NCBI GenBank assembly: GCA_032164295.1 | Contig: JAJHTX010000009.1 | Coordinates: 1,674,001 to 1,738,000, forward strand | From: Inonotus obliquus | Taxonomy: Eukaryota; Basidiomycota; Agaricomycetes; Hymenochaetales; Hymenochaetaceae | DNA length: 64,000 nucleotides | Direction of reading: 5' to 3' | Part shown: positions 46,822 through 57,963 of the stretch, piece after piece | How positions within the stretch are numbered: the first letter of the stretch is position 1 | Layout of the letters: each line of letters opens with the position of its first letter | The notes under the pieces: generated by a model | What the model saw: the letters and a program-made list of their open reading frames with translations, nothing else | The model's database searches: none | Told to the model about the DNA's origin: nothing | Position numbers and translations under genes: made by a program

Positions 46822-48075
46822 TACATAGCCTGATTTGAGGGGATGGCACATGAGTCCTTTGCTCGAACGCACCACACTACATAAGATGACTTGCGAAAAA
46901 TGAGCATCAAAAGCTGCGGCGAGTAAGCAGAACTACGACCAAGTATAATAGCAGCAAGCGATATGAGTATGAAATACAGGCATCGCTTTGCATATTCCCC
47001 GATCAACCCTTGCCCTTCGAAGAGGTACAGGTTATTGATACTCAGTTCACGGTTCACCCACCCGCTTCCATGTATCAAGTTCAGCGCTATCACGTCATTG
47101 GTACAGGTTATTGATACTCAGTTCACGGTTCACCCACCCGCTTCCATGTATCAAGTTCAGCGCTATCACGTCATTAGATTCTTGCTCCTAGGGAAGAACA
47201 CAGAACGCACCTTTCGCAGAGTCACTCAATACCAGGAAGACATGTCCCAGATTCCTCACGTAAATAAATGGTCACGCCACCTCTATGATAAACACAACTT
47301 TCTTATAAGATTGACCGGGAAGCGGTGATTTCAGGGTGCCTCTTTGCGGGTGCTGAAGTGTGATGTAAGTCTAAAAGGGAACCTCAAATCCCTCGTCAAT
47401 GAAGTGTATTAGCTTCCTGGGGTTCACCTTGATGTACTGATTGACGATGCTAGCCGCGCATGATAACCGTAATAGTATGGTCCCCTTCAAGTTCACCGTC
47501 CACGGTAATGAGGCAGTGGGTCACGGGTGTGAGCAGATGCAAGGCGACCTCATTCCGTATGAACCGTACTTCTTCTCGATGTCGATCATCATCATCTCCT
47601 CGTAGATGTAATGTTCAAGAGGTTCCCCGTCATCAATCCAGACCTCCTTTAAGACGAAGGAATCTTCTGAGTCTGAGTTTGGGTACTTCACCTTCCATAC
47701 CCTCGTCGGGGCTATCAAGCATATCAGCATTGTCAAGCAACACCTGAACCGTCTCGTATGTCTCGTCGCCGACATCAATGTGGTATACTCGATTACCATC
47801 GTCTAATGCGACCTCCCTGATAGTCGGATCCCATACAAGCTCCTCCTTGGGTGCGAATGCCAATGAGAGGGACACGAGTGTTAGTAGGACCTGGGTGAAC
47901 CTCCTAGAGTGGGTTAGCTGCCTTGCAGCCTTGCCTCTAGATCAAAGTCAGACTTGTAGAGAACCGCTCGATATTGTGGGGTCGAAGGCTGTACTGACGA
48001 TGGGTGTCCCATCCGTGATGAGACACAATCTCATTCTTGCGTCCTATACATACAGAGATCCCAATTGCAAGCCGT
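46822..48075 (-). pseudogene. FunK1 protein kinase, copy d (heavily decayed)
   Basis: Read on the minus strand from about 48075: MRLCLITDGTPIVSTAFDPT, LSLAFAPKEELVWDPTIREV, YHIDVGDETYETVQVLLDNA and VLKEVWIDDGEPLEHYIYEE, in several frames. Further on comes a degenerate catalytic loop, GSGWVNRELSINNLYLFEGQ, followed by GLIGEYAKR. The HRD triad has become NRE, the loop is flanked by a 76-bp tandem duplication, and much of the segment between the two lobes is missing. It is inverted relative to copies b and c. It is most similar to the 62477 gene (EPLEHGIYEEMM). Confidence 0.78.
47025..47175. repeat. Tandem duplication, 76-bp unit, two copies
   Basis: GTACAGGTTATTGATACTCA begins at 47025 and again at 47101. 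The units appear identical up to their last few bases. The duplicated piece encodes the degenerate catalytic-loop region of the FunK1 pseudogene. Confidence 0.9.
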
Positions 48076-48101
48076 CTACGGGGATCGTGGGAACAGATCC
48101 T

Positions 48102-48272
48102 CTGACGATGAAATCATTTCTCCCACCGAGCAACTCTCACTCACAAAATTTCATCACCATCCGAGTGTGGTCATTATCAGAAACCATTCCAAGACGGACG
48201 ACGTTTAGACGACTATTCACGCGACACCTTGACATAAATTCTGTGCCGCGAAGATCCTTCTTCAGGATGCTC
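48102..48272 (+). pseudogene. TAH18: Third Tah18 fragment (linker region only)
   Basis: About 170 bp match the FAD-domain linker of the two Tah18 copies, from CTGACGATGAAATCAT through the segment encoding RRLFTRHLDINSVPRRSFF. It shares ACGACGTTTAGACG with copy B (copy A has ACGACCATTAGACG), so it derives from the B lineage. Relative to B, 20 bases are missing between two GCAA tetramers. Confidence 0.85.
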
Positions 48273-48754
48273 GAGAATTGAATGAGTTACGATTTATTTT
48301 GTGTTCTGAGATCATATGTGATGGAAATGTCACAACTTAAATTTTCAGCTTTTGCCAGTACTTTTGCAAACAGCTGTAATTTTTTGACTTCAGCTGTAAC
48401 GGTGAGAATTTCTCCTTTTGGGAAAACACAAAGCGGAATCGTACTTTGCCGCATGCAACAGACTCGGCAATACCCAAGCTGGTAGACATACCAATGCATC
48501 CCAGCTGGCTCTAATGGAAATCATCTCTCGCCAGTGACCACGAAATTTCAGTATTCTGTCCTGAGGTGCCTGATGCACCATGCGCTAAATCACACAGAGC
48601 AGCATGGGATTAGTACATATACATAATCAGCAAGCAAAGACCCTCGAAGCCACTGTGGTAGACGACGCGACACGCATTTTCATTGATGCTGAAGAGCCAT
48701 TTAGCGGCCGTCTCATAGTACAAACTGAATATCGCGTGCCCAGATCCCTTGACT
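48273..48754. other. Short intergenic region, no recognised gene
   Basis: A plus-strand frame at 48604-48798 (EATVVDDATRIFIDAEEPF) looks mildly coding but overlaps the 3' end of the deaminase gene on the other strand and is unassigned. Confidence 0.35.
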
Positions 48755-50400
48755 TCACGTTTCTATCTCTACATCTATCTCTTCCCAGGGAAGGCTGACA
48801 GAAACATCTGATATAGTGCCTGCGGTGCTTTCAGACAGTTGAGCCCAATGCCGCGATCGGAGGCTGCGGAAGAATCCTTCGGCTCGTGTCGCCATCTTCT
48901 CTAAAACGCGATCCGTGAGACTAAAGGCAGGTGCGGACCACTGGTAAACGTGAGAATGACAACCGCGGACGCGGTACTCCGCGAGCCGTCGGGAACCTGC
49001 TTTCTGGTTTTCCTCTTGCACTAAGGCGTTGTGAGCCTCGAAGAATAACCAACACGCCACGCAAGCGAGCTTCGATGTTCCAATATAGTGATAGGCATCG
49101 ATCCTCTGATCTACGAAGTATGACAAAAGCTTGCATTCCGCATGGACATCCAGGACGAACGTTGTCTTTCTGCCCTTAGCTTCTGGCAAGCTCTGCAAGG
49201 CTGCACAGAGCTGAGCATGATTCATTGGGCTGACGCCTTGATCCATCATTACCTTCATCTCGTTGTCCGTCCTGAGATCGTAATTCAGGTACGACGTCAC
49301 GCCGTTGTGCACTTGTGTGATCAGGATTTGACTCATGTCCAGGACACGACCCATAGAACCAGAATATGGAAGAATAAGAATGTTCCGGATTGCAGTGTCC
49401 ACCGCCAATAACTTGTCTGTGAGTCGCCTGAACTTGCTTCCGTAACGAACGTATCTCCCGTTAGTGTTATAGTATGGGACTGGGACCAAAAAAGTTTACC
49501 GAACTGTCTGACCCGCCGAAAGAGAAACCTACCGATATTATCTAAAAACCCAGTGTCATGCCCCAATACTCTCAGTAAAGAGTTCGTGTCGGCGATCTTG
49601 TGCATAAATGCAGGTGCACTGAACGCAGCATCCCCAAGCTTTTTGTACAATGACAGGAGATCGTGCAGTGCCAGGATTAAGTCCCACTCGTTTATTTTCT
49701 TGTCGATATCGATTCTGAGCAGTGGCCTCGCTGGGCTCTCCGGCCTGCCCGGTGTGTTCATGTTCAGCATGGTCTCGGCAAGCGCCTCGAGCATTGAGGC
49801 ATTCTTCGCCTTCTCAAAACGTTTCCTCACGCGAGCAGCAGAGAATGCGTAACAGCTGTTCAATAAGGCGCTCGCAAGTGCGACAGGAACCTTGTTTTGC
49901 AGCGGAGACTTGTTGCTAAGCTCACGTGAGTCTCGTGTGGTCCGTATCTCTTGAAGAATGGCGCAGATATTCCTCAAATGCTGCTCAGCAGCCTGCAACC
50001 CGCCTGTGTATCCGTTCTGTGCGAGAACAAGATGAAGACTCGTATCCTGGGTTGGGATGTAGCCCACCGCAATGATCTCGCCCCTTTCCTGCGAGACGAG
50101 CAACGTCGCCAATGCGTCCAGAATGGGAATAATTCGGTAATGAGGAAGGTTCATGTGACTTGAACCTTGCATATTCTCGAGATCGCCCAAAAGGTTTTCT
50201 CGAGTATCGCGAGGGAGAAGTTCAATGTTTGGAAGACTGATTAAGCCGGGATCACATAGTGCCAGAATACGTTCCGCCCTTGAGGCTTGCCTGTCGCTCC
50301 CAGGCGGAAGAGCGGCAGGAGCGGAAGGGGGATCACAAGGAGGAGCGGCCTGTCCGCGCCCGCGACCTCGACCTTGACCTCCTCCTTTTCGTCGTGACAT
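48755..50400 (-). CDS. OTT_1508-like deaminase-fold protein
   Basis: Two exons (50400-49533 and 49479-48755, intron 52-53 nt) join to 530 residues without lesions. The N-terminus is Gly/Arg-rich (MSRRKGGGQGRGRGRGQAAP), an RNA- or nucleic-acid-binding-like tail, followed by a long helical region (about residues 60-330). Near residue 400 comes the deaminase zinc signature: HAE in FVLDVHAECKLLSYF, then about 26 residues later C-x2-C in GTSKLACVACWLFF. HAE plus CxxC is the catalytic set of the cytidine deaminase-like superfamily, and the helical N-terminal region with this spacing fits the OTT_1508-like deaminases known from fungi and bacteria. Their substrate is unknown. The family groups by descent with polymorphic-toxin and mutagenic deaminases. 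It sits between decayed FunK1 and BAR-SH3 blocks yet is intact. Confidence 0.75.
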
Positions 50401-50558
50401 CGTGGATGTGTTGAAAATTCATTGAAAGATGCCTGGCGCAAGCCTCGCGGACACAAGTTAAAGGTGTGACGCGACACGTGACTAACCTCTCTTGCCGTGA
50501 GCGCCGAGCGCGACACTGCTCAGCGGGGACGGCGGCCTGCCCCGCCTTAATACTACAC

Positions 50559-50611
50559 GCACACGGGTGAGTCATTATCGAGAGTAGCAACCTATAACTC
50601 AAAAATGCTAA
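50559..50611 (+). repeat. Direct repeat, left copy (partner at 62276-62333)
   Basis: TGAGTCATTATCGAGAGTAG and about 25 following bases recur in the same orientation just outside the right inverted arm. The two copies flank the BAR-SH3 inverted duplication. Confidence 0.75.
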
Positions 50612-50698
50612 CGGGAGTAGCATGAGCACACTTCTTGCATATTTGCATGGAAGAAAATATCCTTAGCCACCGTACATTCACTGTACCACTTCTCATAT

Positions 50699-53568
50699 GG
50701 TTGTTCCTGTTTTCCCCTCCTCTGGTCCATCGTCTCCACAGTTCCCGTTTCTATCTTTCCTATGCATATCACCATCAGAATAGGTCTGATTTACTTATTT
50801 ACTATAGGGCGGTTCCCTACTTGCGGCTGGATATTGTGCCCATAGGTGAGTCTTGTCAGTGGCTTTACGATTGGTTTGTGCAACATATCATATATTAATA
50901 AAGTTTGCCTTCAATGATCCGCATGCGGGGTTGCAGGGTTGAATTTCTTGTGGAGTCGACTGCTGGAAGGTCGACGTGTATGCGCACCTTCAAAGTGATA
51001 TTTCTGAAACCTGCTGTATGCGGAGTTGGAGTGGAGGAGTCAGATCGAGCTTGTGTCGGTAGTTTTAGACCCTGCCTCATGAGTACAATATATGTAGCAC
51101 AGAATATCCCAAGTGATGGACAGGTATGTTTCTGCGATTGTTTCAAGAATTATAACAACTTGAAATCACGATGGCAATCTGGTATCAAACAATCGCTGTC
51201 GACAGATGTTTGGAAAGAACACAAATGTATTCCTTAATCGGTGCTGGGACAGAGAATTCGTGAAACATATGTAGTTTATTCATTGTTCTTGTGCGTGTGT
51301 TGTGAAGCTCAAGTGATAGTAGCAATGTAATGTGGACCAGGCCGCTCAAGTAGTGTATTGCCACGTGGTTATCTAATCATAATGGTGTCTTATATTAGCT
51401 ATGGACAAGAATCATGCCACCTTTGTTCTCTGCTTCCACCCCTAATCACTTTTGTTGTCTTTCGCTACGACTACAACGACGGAGAAATAAGGACATTGTG
51501 CTGGCACTTTCTGTCCCCAAAGCCTTATAGCCTATCTTCCTTCGTATTATCGAAGCTTTCAAAAAGCCAGGAGCCATCACGCAACTATGACAAGCAAACA
51601 GGTAAGCTGTCTGTTGCCCTGAGAATGATACAACTGATGGCCCACCGTGGGTTCTGTTATGTTAGCTTGGAAAACTTCGTCAAGTGAGATTATGTCTGTC
51701 GATGCCGCTACGCGTAACGTACTCATTGCTCTGCGGTAATTAGTGGGCTGGAGAAGTAATATCCACTCGCGAAAAAACGCAACCGTCTAGTGAGTTCGTT
51801 TCATTGGAGCAGGATATGGAGGCGAGGAAGAAGGGGCTTGACAAGTGAGCTCCTCAATTACTGACATCCCGGAATATTAATGTTATCCATGGTACTCTTC
51901 TAGAATGTACACCGCCTCGCGAGACTACGTGGAGTATATATCACAAAAACAGTCTTCTGAAGTGGTCCCTGGAGATCCCATGATGCACTCGGAGGCATTG
52001 GGTGTTGTGATGATCGAGCATGGAGAGGTCCTTGGTGGTTCAAGTGCTTTAGGTGCGTGGGAATTGTGTGTTTATCAAGAAATAGTGCTGATAAGTCTTG
52101 CTTAGGTCGTTCTATGGCGAGCCTTGGTCGCGCGCGTTGTCAAATAGCTGCTATTCAGAACATCTATGCCGTCACTATTGCTGATTCTTTCCTCACTTAT
52201 CTCGATCGTTCTAAAGCAGAGCTGGAAGAATATGTTGCTCAACGGAAGAAACTTGAATCGCGTCGTCTCGCGTACGATGCGGCAATTGTAAAGGCGGAAA
52301 AGACGTGCAAGAAGGAAAAGGATAAGAAGGAGGCGGAAGAAGAACTTGCAAGAGCGAGATCAAGGTACAAAGAGATGGCTGAAGACGTGAGAGCAAGGAT
52401 GGATGCTATAAGAGAGGGCGAAGTCGAATATCAGCGAGAATTGAGGCTGCTCTTGCAATCGGAGATCAAATATGCGGAACAGTATCTGGAAGTGCTGAGG
52501 GAGGTGGAAGTGGAGTGGCCTCAGCCAGAGTGCGTGCTTACACTGATCTAGTGGGACTGAACTAAATGGTTACTTATAGTACCTATACGGACTTGAGGCG
52601 ACCGACGTCCTCTTTCTCTACCCCTCATGACTTCAGTCGAATCTCCACGAGAAGCACGGACTCCAGAGGCTCCAACTCAAAACTACGGTCAATAAGCTCC
52701 AGAAAAAGTGGCTATGCTGTAAACACGGATCCTCATGAATCTTCCAGCGAGTCGGAGAAGGAAAACGACGCCACTCGATCTCGAGCGTCATCCCTATCTT
52801 CCCAGAAACTATCAACGAGAAGTTCACGAGCAGCATCTCGTCGGCATTCACGTTCTGGATCTGTCTCGACTGTCGGAAATGATGCTATCATGCGCATTGC
52901 TGCAGATGATACTGCATCGGTGAAGAGTAACGGGAGGCACAAGAAGGCAGTCAGTGGTGGTGGTGTCGCAACTTGGGTTGGTGATGCGATGTCGAGCGTC
53001 ATCAACAGGGGCAAGTCGACGCGAAATCCGGATGTGGAGAATTTCGCCACTTTGGCCGATGAAGAAGACGACCGGGAAAGAAAGAAAGACATCCTCTCAA
53101 AGCATATACGAAGGTCATCTATTCGCTCGACGAAAAGTGATGGGTCAACGAATGGTAGGAATCGGTCGATCACGAGGGCAGATAGGAAGAATACAAGAAA
53201 GGTCATGAAGGCGATATACGATTTCTCCGGAAGCAATGACGAGCTGAGCTTTAAAGTTGGCGAGGAGATCGTTGTCATCAACGAAGTGCTTGATGATTGG
53301 TGGCTCGGCGAGACTGGAGGACGAAAAGGGTTGTTCCCGGCGAACTATACGATTCTGGTCAGGACGATGGACGGACCGACGCCAACGAAGTTTAAGAATA
53401 CGAGCGATCCGAGTATCCTCGGGTTCGGACGAAGTGGGAAGCTGCCGTCCAAGGATGAGGAGAGCAGAAGGACTCTTGTTGAGCCTTCCGAATCAGAGCT
53501 TAGTATGACCGAAGACGAAAATGATAGGGAAAGCATGGATGACTCTCATCCTTTCGCTGACGATCGTC
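50699..53568 (+). repeat. Left arm of the BAR-SH3 inverted duplication
   Basis: Matches the reverse complement of 60117-62278, beginning tggttgttcctgttttcccc. The left arm is longer because the right arm lacks 676 bases corresponding to 52604-53279. Confidence 0.88.
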
Positions 53569-54113
53569 GCCATGTCCGTCCATCAGGAATGACAGTTCCG
53601 GCTGCAGGCGTTAGGCATATCGCTATGGACGATGATTACCAAATAGACTCCTTCGTTGGTGAAGATGAATTCAACACGAGACTTTTGGTATCATCGGGGC
53701 AGCTTAGCGTTGATCCGAATCCTCTAGAATCTAATTCACCAAAGACAGACGTTCAACCCAACACTTCGCCAGTAAAGAGAATGCCTCCCCCCCCTCCTCC
53801 ACGCCGACTGTTATCCAACTCCAGTCAGAATGGCCCCCCGCCCTTACCATTCCGTGGCGTCGTTCCAAGCCGTACGCATTCATCGAGCACTACTCTGCAT
53901 AGTCTTGGTCCCCCAACGATAGACCGCCGCACGCAGTCCGAGACAAGCTCACCTTTTGAGAGTCAAAGTGAGCTGTCTTTCGATGCTGTTGCGACTACGA
54001 AGGTCAACGGTACGACGGCCGCTCGATGCCTATCCTGCACGTGTGAGGACTTTGTTGAGGATCCTTTCAGGGGTCATGGACTCTGTGCGAATTGCACTCA
54101 TGCACACACATGA
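51587..54113 (+). CDS. BAR-domain and SH3-domain protein (membrane curvature/endocytosis type)
   Basis: Six exons (51587-51601, 51666-51683, 51744-51844, 51904-52052, 52106-52529, 52580-54113) join to 746 residues. Exon 2 is an 18-nt microexon; it is required to read MTSKQLGKLRQWAGEVISTR. Residues 1 to about 235 are helical and charged like a BAR domain (FVSLEQDMEARKKGLDK, AIQNIYAVTIADSFLTYLDR, YRELRLLLQSEIKYAEQYL-like helices), which dimerises on curved membrane. A Ser-rich linker follows. An SH3 domain lies near residues 443-495 (KAIYDFSGSNDELSFKVGEE, DDWWLGETGG, GLFPANY). Proline runs (PPPPPPRR) come next. The end carries a Cys cluster, CLSCTCEDF and GLCANCTH, that could bind zinc. It is the parent copy of the pseudogene at 60034-61417. 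Confidence 0.85.
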
Positions 54114-54390
54114 GTTGCATGGACTCTCTTTGACTATTAACGACATTTGTTATCCCCGCTTTCTATGTTCATGCTGTACTATATACAACAATCTTGCACT
54201 TCCAGTGATATTTGTCTTTGTGCTGAGTGGTTGTTGTATGGTAGAAAGTCACGTGTGACGACGCGAATGCTCGCACTCACGATCGCGTCGCGACTGCAAC
54301 GTTCATCTTCATCCACCATCTGACCGAGTTCAACCCTTGTGCATACACTCACCTTTTGAACTATCGCAGTCGCAACTAGGATACTGAAGA

Positions 54391-55439
54391 ATGTCTACGA
54401 CATACTCGGGCTCGTTACAGGCAAAGCGGAAGGCAGAATTACAGGTGATTGCGCAAGCGTTAGCCATAAACGACTCTGGCACACGCGAAGATCTACAACA
54501 GAGGATCAAGAAGCATCTTGATGATAATAGCGCGGACCTCGAGACTGATCCTGCCTTCTCAGGACTTTATGCTACGCGCGGAGGAAGACGTCAGAGAAGC
54601 TTGCAGCCGACGAACGTTCCTACACAAGCTATGGTCGCCGAAACACCGAAGTTTACAGCAATTCCTGAAGAGAAGGAGTCGACCCCTCCGTTGGAAGAAT
54701 TGAGGGACGTATCGATGATGATTCCTCAACAGACCTTGCAAACTCCTGTCTCGTCACCGCGCTCCTCCCCGAGGAAGAAATCGACACCCCCGAGGAATGT
54801 TGTAACTCAGTCATCTTCATCTTCACCTGTGAAGACCCTGGTCGCCCAAGCTCTGGAGCAGTCGGAATCCGAAGATGCTCCTGAGATAGATCAGGTGCAG
54901 ATACAGACACACAATTATGTCGCGCGCTTCTGGCAAACAGTAGCTATGCTTCGTCTGGTATGTCCAACTTAATCACATTAGCATTTGAGATCCTCGCGGC
55001 TGAAAGACTTGTTGAATAGCTTCTTTCGAGCAGTCAAAACATCTTTGTCATAACTACAGTTCTCGATTTTTTGGGGATAGTATATCAGGTCCACGTAAAC
55101 ACCGTCTTCCCAATTCCCCCAATCTACGTCACAGCAGAACCTGCACTCTCTACAACATTACTCGCGGCCTTCTATTGGTCTCTCCCATCCGTTGCAGTAC
55201 CCGCAATCGTTGGATACTTTGTGTCGTTCTCACCAGCTTCTCGTCCGCGCTTTGATGTGTTGTCCGCGGCCATCATCCGTTTCGCTGCAAATGTACCGGA
55301 TTTCTATCCTTCGATAAAATTTTTGGAGAAGAGAGATGCGGTTCAGAGTTTGGATGTGCTGGGGTATAAGTGGAGAGCTGTTTCTTCCGGGATCACGCTT
55401 GCCTTTGCCTTCGCGGAGGCTATTGTTAGAAGAACTTAA
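54391..55439 (+). CDS. SAP-domain protein with C-terminal membrane segments
   Basis: Two exons (54391-54957, 55020-55439; 62-nt intron) join to 328 residues. Residues about 8-45 fit a SAP motif (KAELQVIAQALAINDSGTRE, DLQQRIKKHL), a short DNA- or chromatin-binding helix pair. A low-complexity Ser/Pro linker follows (SSPRSSPRKKSTPP). The C-terminal half is hydrophobic: NIFVITTVLDFLGIVYQV and LLAAFYWSLPSVAVPAIVGY look like membrane spans. A SAP motif plus C-terminal spans suggests an inner nuclear membrane protein, but that is inference; other fungal homologues are uncharacterised as far as I know. Confidence 0.72.
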
Positions 55440-56202
55440 GAGGTCTAGACGTTATTTCGCTGTCAACTACGTGAGTAAGTTCTAAATGCTTCGTCGCTAG
55501 CAGACCGGACACTAATACATGTGGGATGGGACCAGAATGTTGATCATGACCATTCAAGAGGGCTCTTTCATGATGTTTTTATATTTAACAAATATTCGCG
55601 CAAGGTCGCTGCTGGATCATGATCTATTGACCTCTTGACCTCTCTTCCTCAAGTTCCTGGCTGACGGATCAAAGTGTATAGTAGCGCATGTATGCTGTTG
55701 CGGATTTGCCTCTTTCTTTCTTCACTTATTTTTCTTCGTTCGTCGCTTTGCTTTCTCCTTACCCTCGCCTAATTTCCAACTTGTAACATTTTTTTGAAGT
55801 TGATTCGCATTGTGCTTTCTGTGTCGTTTGTTCCTTCTTTGTTATTCAGACTAGCTCTAGCGTTAGCTAATACGTATATGCCACATACTAGCTGGATACC
55901 CGTTCGCTTGAGCACTGGAATAACTGTATAACATTGTGATATCTGCGTATAGAGCATTTACATCTGTGCTAATTGTGAGATAATTAATAAAGTAGCATAC
56001 AGCATCCATGTTGTGCATGCTAACTAACGAAGGGGGGAAAGAATAATAAGGCATAATAGTACAGAAAACACTATTGATGTGCGACTAGATTTCGTCGTTC
56101 GTAAATTCGTCATGAAGATGAGTTGCGAACGCACAGCGTTCGTCTCATTCGTAAATAAGCTCAATAGAAATACCATTGGCCCTAATGATCTACCTTCTCT
56201 AA
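55440..56202. other. Intergenic between convergent genes
   Basis: AT-rich with pyrimidine tracts at 55690-55830. No gene recognised. Confidence 0.5.
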
Positions 56203-57223
56203 TTACTTCGACGAAGCTGGCTCAATAGACGCAGCAGGCTGCTGTTGGCTCTGTGATCCCCTATCGCTGACGGCTTTCAAGCATTGGCCTATTCCAATAG
56301 CAACGGCACCAGCGGCTTGGATTGCACCCGAAGCGAGGAACGCTCCACCTGCGCCGGCACTGATAGCTGGGATGGAAGGGATAGATCCGACGGTGATAAG
56401 GATGGCGGACATGGCGGACATGACTTTCGGGTGCTCGACTGTGAGGAACTCGAGTGCGCCACAGGCGTTCACGAGCCATGCAGGTGCTTTTGCGACTGTA
56501 TATTCATTTTACGTGTTTCGGGAGGGAACATGGTTAGTTATGAGTGGTGAAGAATGGAAGTGATCGAGAGACTTGCCTGTATCGTTCGGTGTGGCAGCCA
56601 TAGGCGGTGCGGTCTTCGCGACGACAACCTCGGAAGAGTCGGACTTATTCTTGCCCTTGCCCCTTTCCGTCTCTTTTCCTTTTTCCTTGTCCTTGTCCTT
56701 GTCGGAAGAGTCGGCTCTGCCGAGGATAAACCAACTTCCTTGCTTCTTGGGCATAGGGCGTTCGGTAATAGGTGGATTAAGCGTCTTTGACTTGGGACTT
56801 GGAGAACTCCCTGTAATGATTCATCCGCAAGACATATAGATCAAATATCGTTGAGTATCTATTAAGTGCCACACATAAAAGGAAGAGTGACGTACATCCA
56901 ATGTTTTGAACGGCGATCTTAAATTTCCTCCAGTTCCATACGTGTTTGTTGCCCGTCATCTGTTGCATGACGCGTCCAAGCTCGTCAAGGCGCTCTCGTG
57001 GTTTGGGGCCCATGAAATGTCGACCAACGCGGTACCAGTAGTCCTTGGGTACATTGCGTTCCTTGCATCCTGCCTTGATGGCTTCGAGCCACGCGACAGG
57101 ATCCTCTTTGGGTTTACCATAGAAGATGGGTGGGTTTTGCCAGGACGAGTAGAGAGCGTCCAGGTCAAACGGCTTGATGCGGAATGCGTCAAGGACAGTG
57201 TTGGTTGCAGTTGCCATGGCCAT
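56203..57223 (-). CDS. Conserved Agaricomycete protein of unknown function
   Basis: Three exons (57223-56896, 56810-56577, 56495-56203) join to 284 residues. The second intron (56496-56576) starts with GCAAGT, a GC-AG intron. The N-terminal half is well structured (FRIKPFDLDALYSSWQNPP, YWYRVGRHFMGPKPRERLD, GNKHVWNWRKFKIAVQNIG). The middle is a lysine/acid repeat (KDKDKEKGKETERGKGKNK). The C-terminal third is Ala/Gly-rich with long hydrophobic runs (VGSIPSIPAISAGAGGAFLA, SGAIQAAGAVAIGIGQCL), possibly amphipathic or membrane-inserting. I recall similar hypothetical proteins in mushroom-forming fungi but no function. Confidence 0.7.
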
Positions 57224-57963
57224 GGCCGTTGGTCGGGGAAGGGGAGGGTGCGGAGGTGAGGGGGGTGAGGGGTAACGATGTAGCACAAGATAACAGCGGA
57301 CTGTAGTAAAGAGACGGTCACTCAGAATGTTCGATTGGTAAAGCTGGCACATATCTTGTTTATATACCTCGCGTCTCTGTGGCCTTCGGTTAAGTCGTGG
57401 CCTCATTTACGCAACGTGTTTTCGGAAGCATTTTTTCCGCGAGTTGGGATAGACAGGGCCACAAGCATCCGAATGACCTTTGCAGTTCCGGTTAAGGCTT
57501 AGAAGGACCACCGGATGTATGGCCGGTGAATGGACCAATGAAAGAAGGGATTCATTTCGAACCGGGACCTTGCACAGTGAGCGAGATAAAGGCCAATTCA
57601 CAGAATTTCACGAGCTTCAAGTATATTCTTGCGCTACGAGTGAGAGGCCAAACAAGATACTAGAGCAAGTACTGCCTTGCCGCTGAAGCAGACGGGGGTG
57701 AATTGAGAATTTTAGGTCAGGTGAATACAGGCGTTCAAGGGTTGTGATTTCTTCAGTATCGATTGTCTAGGCGAACGGCACGCGTTGATGTCGCGGCTGC
57801 CTTCATTTTGCGACACGAAATTGGATTGTTGGAGAAGGGCAAGAGGCAACGCGCTAACATATGTAAATTAGCGCTTATTATGTAAGTATTCAGTTACGTA
57901 ACCATCATGCGCGTATGAGGAGGAACAGTGAAATTCCCGAATACTTCCTTTCGACCTTTAACG
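57224..57963. other. Divergent promoter region
   Basis: Lies between the unknown-function gene and ARPC5, transcribed away from each other. No further gene recognised. Confidence 0.5.
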
